Made by a program: the position numbers and the translations under genes | The notes under the pieces: model-generated | The model's input: the letters and a program-made list of their open reading frames with translations, nothing else | Told to the model about the DNA's origin: nothing | Database searches by the model: none | Part shown: positions 6,111-9,004 of the stretch, piece by piece | How the letters are laid out: each line of letters begins with the position of its first letter | How positions within the stretch are numbered: position 1 is the first letter of the stretch | Origin: Thermococci archaeon | Lineage (GTDB): Archaea > Methanobacteriota_B > Thermococci > Thermococcales > Thermococcaceae | Reading direction: 5' to 3' | DNA length: 9,004 bases | NCBI GenBank assembly: GCA_003663695.1 | Contig: QMUB01000027.1 | Location: forward strand, 1-9,004

Positions 6111-6911
6111 GTGAGAATAGCCCTAAAGGTAGCCTATGACGGCACAAAATTCTTTGGCTTTCAGAGACAAAAAAGTGTCAAAACCGTCGAAGGAGAGCTG
6201 ATCAGAGCGCTCCAGAAGCTTGACATAATTAAAGGGCCCAGGGAAAACAACTTTAAAGGAGCATCAAGAACCGATCGTGGGGTAAGTGCCTTCGGGAACG
6301 TGGTCTCCTTTGACACGGAAAATCTAAAATTGGTGCAGCCAAGGATTTTAAACCATCATCTGAAGGACATATGGGTTCTCGGGATTGCTGGGGTTGGAGA
6401 GGATTTCCACCCCAGATACTCGGCGGAAGGGAAGATTTACAGGTATTATATGGTGGATGAGGGCTTTGATTTAAATGCCATGAAAAGATGCTCCAAACTC
6501 TTTATAGGAACCCACAACTTCTCCAACTTTGCAAGGCTTGAGCAGTTTAAAAATCCTGTTCGAACGCTGGATGATATTAAAATATCCAAAAAAGGCAAGC
6601 TGGTAGTTCTGGAGTTCTCGGGAGAGAGCTTTCTCTGGGAGATGATAAGGAGAATTGTGACGGCTCTGAAGATGTGCGGCCTCTCCTGCTTGAGTGAGGG
6701 TGAGGTTGAGGACATGCTAAATCTCAAGGTTGATAGGAAGCTCCCTCCGGCACCTGCAGAAAATCTGGTTCTCTGGGAAATTAAATATCCAAGTTTAAGA
6801 TTTGAAATAGATGAGAGCTCAGTTGAAAAAGCAAAAAGGGAGTTCTTTGAACGCTTCTCCAGAGCATTTTTGAGAGCTGCCCTCTTTGAGGAGTGGTTCA
6901 ATGCCCTTTAG
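6111..6911 (+). CDS. truA: tRNA pseudouridine synthase A (tRNA pseudouridine 38-40)
   Basis: Converts uridines 38-40 in the anticodon arm of tRNAs to pseudouridine. The 266-residue product shows the TruA pattern: ALKVAYDGTKFFGFQRQ (4-20), TVEGELIRALQKL (25-37), the catalytic ASRTDRGVSAFGNVVSF (51-67, nucleophile D55), FHPRYSAEGKIYRYYM (99-114, with the conserved RYSA and KIYRYY), FIGTHNFSNFA (131-141) and FLWEMIRRIV (174-183). An archaeal-type helical tail (about 232-266) ends it. The start is GTG 6111: the next in-frame ATG would delete the catalytic Asp, and the promoter spacing fits. The ribosome binding site is weak (GGCGGT at 6101-6106), with GAGGTG overlapping the start codon itself. 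The last 14 nt overlap the convergent helicase gene. Confidence 0.96.
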   Translation: MRIALKVAYDGTKFFGFQRQKSVKTVEGELIRALQKLDIIKGPRENNFKGASRTDRGVSAFGNVVSFDTENLKLVQPRILNHHLKDIWVLGIAGVGEDFHPRYSAEGKIYRYYMVDEGFDLNAMKRCSKLFIGTHNFSNFARLEQFKNPVRTLDDIKISKKGKLVVLEFSGESFLWEMIRRIVTALKMCGLSCLSEGEVEDMLNLKVDRKLPPAPAENLVLWEIKYPSLRFEIDESSVEKAKREFFERFSRAFLRAALFEEWFNAL

Positions 6912-8280
6912 CTCCTATCCCAAACTCTTTTACGAGAGCCTTATCATAGTACTTCCCGTAATAGCACATAAGTGCCTTCTGACGTTCTATGAAGTGGGTG
7001 TAGAGAAGGGGATCATCATCGAGTATATCCACAATTATAGCCTTTCCCCCTGATTCCTTTGGCCTCAAAGCCCTTCCTATGGTTTGTATTGTCATCACGT
7101 CACTCTTACCGCCACCTGCAAGTATTATAGCGGAGATCTCGGGAATGTCGACACCTTCCTTTAAAAGCGTTGATGCGAGCACGTGTATGTCTCCCCTCTT
7201 GAAACGCTCGAGTATCTCCCACCTGTTGGATGTCTGAGAGCTCAGAAACTCGGCGTTGATACCGTGTTTTTTAAGGTCATTTACAAGATTCTCACCGTGT
7301 TCAATTCTCTTAACATCGATCAAAACTCTGTGTCCCTGTCTGGCAAGCCTGACCGCCTCTTTGATTATGGCATTATTCCTGGCCTTGTGGTTCATCACCA
7401 TTTCTTCATAGAATTCCTTATAGCGCTCGCTGAAGGGCACCTTCTCGGATTCATACCTCAAGACCCTAAACTTCGGCTTGGCCAGAAAGCCCTCTTTTAT
7501 GAGAGTATCTGCTTTAATTTCATAGATTATGGGACCTACAACCCCCTCAATCTTGATTTCCTCGCCCCTAACGCGCCTCCATGGAGTGGCTGAGAGCCCA
7601 AAGCGGTACTTCTGGGTCAAAGCGGTTCCCACCTCAAAGAATTTTTGAGCCGCCGAAGTTCTGTGGCACTCATCAAACATCACGACTCCGTAGGGAATTT
7701 CAAGCTTATCAACACCCCTCGAGAGAAGGGTCTGGATCATGGCTACGGTTACCGGTTTTTCCTCCCATTTGTTATCCCCTATGAGCCCGGGCTTAACATT
7801 TAAAACCCTCTCAATCTGCTCCGCCCACTGATAGAGAAGTTCCTTTGTATGCACTATTATCAATGCAGAAATTCCGAGTTCATAGATTATCCTCAATCCT
7901 ACTATCGTCTTCCCGCTTCCAACGGGCAAAGCCAGAACGCCCATACCTTCCTTTAAAGCCTTTTTAACACCCCTCTTCTGGTAAGGTCTAAGCACAATTT
8001 TTTCATTCCACTCCGCCTCCAGAGGTATGGAATAGATCCTTCTCTCATCCCTGACCCTGAGCCTCATACCCTTGGATTTCAAAAACTCTCTGATGCGGGG
8101 GATAAGTCCGAGAGGAAAAGAGCGCTCGTATGCATCATAAAGGCTTTCCGAGGTTTCCCACCTTCCATAGCTTTTTTTATACGTGAGCAGGTTTTCTATC
8201 AAAAAATATGCCTTGGGAGGAGCATTTATTATTATCGCCTTTGCACTCCTGTCAGGGATTCTCACACTAACCGTTATCAT
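6898..8280 (-). CDS. SF2 DNA helicase of the SSL2/XPB-like group
   Basis: A 460-residue ATP-dependent superfamily 2 helicase or translocase like archaeal XPB homologues (COG1061). An N-terminal domain of about 90 residues, possibly equivalent to the XPB damage-recognition domain, precedes two RecA-like folds: LRPYQ (97-101), Walker A LPVGSGKT (118-125), IIVHTKELLYQW (141-152), motif II DECH (203-206), motif III SATP (230-233), motif V KEGVDIP (374-380) and motif VI QTIGRALRP (399-407). After motif III, where XPB has its RED motif, the sequence is WRRVRGEEIKIEG, so RED is not evident. No Bax1 nuclease partner gene is adjacent. ATG 8280 is chosen by its TATA-like element 35 nt upstream; TTG 8286 is an alternative, and no clear Shine-Dalgarno is seen, suggesting a near-leaderless mRNA. 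A role in repair or transcription-coupled processes is inferred. Confidence 0.9.
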   Translation of the reverse strand: MITVSVRIPDRSAKAIIINAPPKAYFLIENLLTYKKSYGRWETSESLYDAYERSFPLGLIPRIREFLKSKGMRLRVRDERRIYSIPLEAEWNEKIVLRPYQKRGVKKALKEGMGVLALPVGSGKTIVGLRIIYELGISALIIVHTKELLYQWAEQIERVLNVKPGLIGDNKWEEKPVTVAMIQTLLSRGVDKLEIPYGVVMFDECHRTSAAQKFFEVGTALTQKYRFGLSATPWRRVRGEEIKIEGVVGPIIYEIKADTLIKEGFLAKPKFRVLRYESEKVPFSERYKEFYEEMVMNHKARNNAIIKEAVRLARQGHRVLIDVKRIEHGENLVNDLKKHGINAEFLSSQTSNRWEILERFKRGDIHVLASTLLKEGVDIPEISAIILAGGGKSDVMTIQTIGRALRPKESGGKAIIVDILDDDPLLYTHFIERQKALMCYYGKYYDKALVKEFGIGAKGH

Positions 8281-8311
8281 GGTCAATCAAAAGAAAGTGT
8301 ATTTTTCTTTC

Positions 8312-8326
8312 CTTTAAATCGCTTTT
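8312..8326 (-). promoter_or_regulatory. BRE/TATA-like promoter of the helicase gene
   Basis: On the minus strand AAAAGCGATTTAAAG carries a BRE-like A-rich part and the TATA-like ATTTAAAG, centred 35 nt before ATG 8280. The expected transcript would have only about 8-10 nt of leader. Confidence 0.5.
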
Positions 8327-8342
8327 GCTGCAATTGCTGTCG

Positions 8343-8360
8343 ATATGATAATATTCATAT
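8343..8360. repeat. Inverted repeat between divergent helicase and serK promoters
   Basis: ATATGA (8343-8348) and TCATAT (8355-8360) are perfect 6-bp arms with a 6-bp spacer. The site is 17 nt upstream of the helicase BRE and about 40 nt upstream of the serK TATA. Could be an operator for either; AT-rich, so chance is possible. Confidence 0.3.
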
Positions 8361-8394
8361 GAACTCACCTACAAATGGCCTGGATAGATAGATG

Positions 8395-8410
8395 GCAAGG
8401 TTTTTATTTA
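8395..8410 (+). promoter_or_regulatory. BRE/TATA-like promoter of serK
   Basis: GCAAGGTTTTTATTTA joins a purine-rich BRE-like part to TTTTTATTTA. It is about 50 nt before ATG 8455, predicting a leader of roughly 20-25 nt. Confidence 0.5.
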
Positions 8411-8454
8411 ATGAAACGTTTTACAACATTGAAAGATTCGATGGAGGTCTGAAA

Positions 8455-9004
8455 ATGGGAGTGGAAAAAGTTCCAAAATACGACATCCCCATAAAAAAGG
8501 TTGATTATGTTTTTATTGAGCTCGATAAGATGAAGCCTCACGAGCAACTCGTTCAAAAAGAGCTTGAGGCGTTTGTTGAAAGTGTAACCGGGTCAGGAAT
8601 CTTCTGGAAGCCTATGCTCTTGGCGAAGGTCCCAGGGGAGGACTTATATTTAATAGTGGATGGACACCACAGATGGGCAGGGCTCCAAAAGCTCGGCGCT
8701 AAGAAGGCACCATCCGTGATCTTGGACTATTTCAGTGATGATGTTAAAGTTTACACATGGTATCCCGCTTTCAAGGGGGACCTGAACAAGGTTATTGAGC
8801 GCTTGAAGAAGGAAGGGCTTGAAATAATTGAAAGTAACGAGGCTGAAGAAAGAGCCGAGCGCGGAGAGATCGCTTTTGCTCTAGTTGGTAAGGACAAAGC
8901 CTATGAAATTCCCGGAGGCATCCCGGAGCAGAAGAAGGTCAGCAAGGTTCTCGATGAGATGAGCGTTGAGGGAGAGATAGAGCTCATCTACTACGGTCTT
9001 AAGG
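8455..9004 (+). CDS. serK: SerK-type ADP-dependent free serine kinase, 3' end beyond window
   Basis: Matches the Thermococcales SerK enzyme, which phosphorylates free L-serine with ADP as phosphate donor to form O-phosphoserine for cysteine synthesis; homologues are often labelled ParB-like because they share the ParB/Srx nucleotide-binding fold. The 183 visible codons show LDKMKPHEQLVQKELEAF (23-40) with E30, which aligns with the catalytic glutamate of the Thermococcus kodakarensis enzyme, the fold signature IVDGHHRWAGLQKLG (67-81) with D69 and H71-H72-R73, and a region from about 90 (DYFSDDVKVYTWYPAF) typical of SerK. No helix-turn-helix of true ParB follows DGHHR. GGAGGT (8443-8448) with a 6-nt spacer fixes the start. 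The frame is open to the right edge; the family is about 240 residues long, so roughly a quarter is missing. Family recall supports SerK strongly, but the C-terminus is unseen. Confidence 0.9.
   Translation, partial: MGVEKVPKYDIPIKKVDYVFIELDKMKPHEQLVQKELEAFVESVTGSGIFWKPMLLAKVPGEDLYLIVDGHHRWAGLQKLGAKKAPSVILDYFSDDVKVYTWYPAFKGDLNKVIERLKKEGLEIIESNEAEERAERGEIAFALVGKDKAYEIPGGIPEQKKVSKVLDEMSVEGEIELIYYGLK

Noticed and set aside
7183..7784. Two plus-strand open frames
   Set aside because: Both lie opposite the conserved core of the helicase and have no expression signals.
8384..8395. Short GATA repeat before serK
   Set aside because: Three imperfect units only; no reason to treat it as a functional repeat.
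8341..8400. Box C/D-like pattern (ATGATAA, CCTGGA)
   Set aside because: Neither box matches the consensus and spacing is wrong; the dyad explains the pattern better.
1..9004. CRISPR array, insertion sequence, tRNA or rRNA
   Set aside because: No regularly spaced repeats, transposase motifs, terminal repeats with target duplications or cloverleaf-like segments were seen.

Overview
The window looks like a chromosomal segment of a hyperthermophilic euryarchaeon of the order Thermococcales, most likely Thermococcus or a close relative. The evidence is an archaeal-type gene set (aIF1A, Rio1, the short archaeal-form PheRS subunits, archaeal TruA, an SSL2/XPB-like helicase and an ADP-dependent-type serine kinase), strong GGAGGTG-like ribosome binding sites about 6 nt before starts, and BRE/TATA-like elements 33-55 nt before starts. 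Species cannot be fixed from the sequence alone.

Left part (1-1067, minus strand): aIF1A is followed after 8 nt by a Rio1-family kinase that runs off the left edge. This is a translation-initiation plus small-subunit-maturation operon. A divergent promoter region with a 13-bp palindrome separates it from a plus-strand gene for a small hypothetical protein (1215-1505). That gene ends 3 nt from the end of a convergent minus-strand gene for a DUF4870/Tic20-like membrane protein (1509-1865).

Centre (2039-5729, plus strand): pheS and pheT form a tight two-gene operon for phenylalanyl-tRNA synthetase. The pheS promoter is bracketed by a 7-bp inverted repeat. A 73-nt gap with a palindrome, a tandem 16-nt repeat and a promoter leads to an unrecognised multi-spanning membrane protein (5316-5729). 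Its stop codon overlaps that of a convergent minus-strand gene encoding only 32 residues (5726-5824), which has a perfect Shine-Dalgarno, a TATA-like element and a T-run after its stop.

The stretch 5825-6110 is intergenic, AT-rich and contains several promoter-like elements and one potential stem-loop; no further convincing gene was seen. A good promoter then drives truA (6111-6911, GTG start).

Right part: truA overlaps by 14 nt the convergent end of a 460-residue SF2 helicase gene of the SSL2/XPB family (6898-8280, minus). A divergent regulatory region separates this from the first 183 codons of a SerK-type free-serine kinase (8455 to the right edge, plus).

Most genes serve translation (initiation, ribosome maturation, aminoacylation, pseudouridylation); the helicase and SerK stand apart. 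I see no mobile element, CRISPR array, tRNA or rRNA. The items that stand out are the 32-residue gene, the helicase without a recognisable RED motif, and several symmetric sequences placed at promoters.
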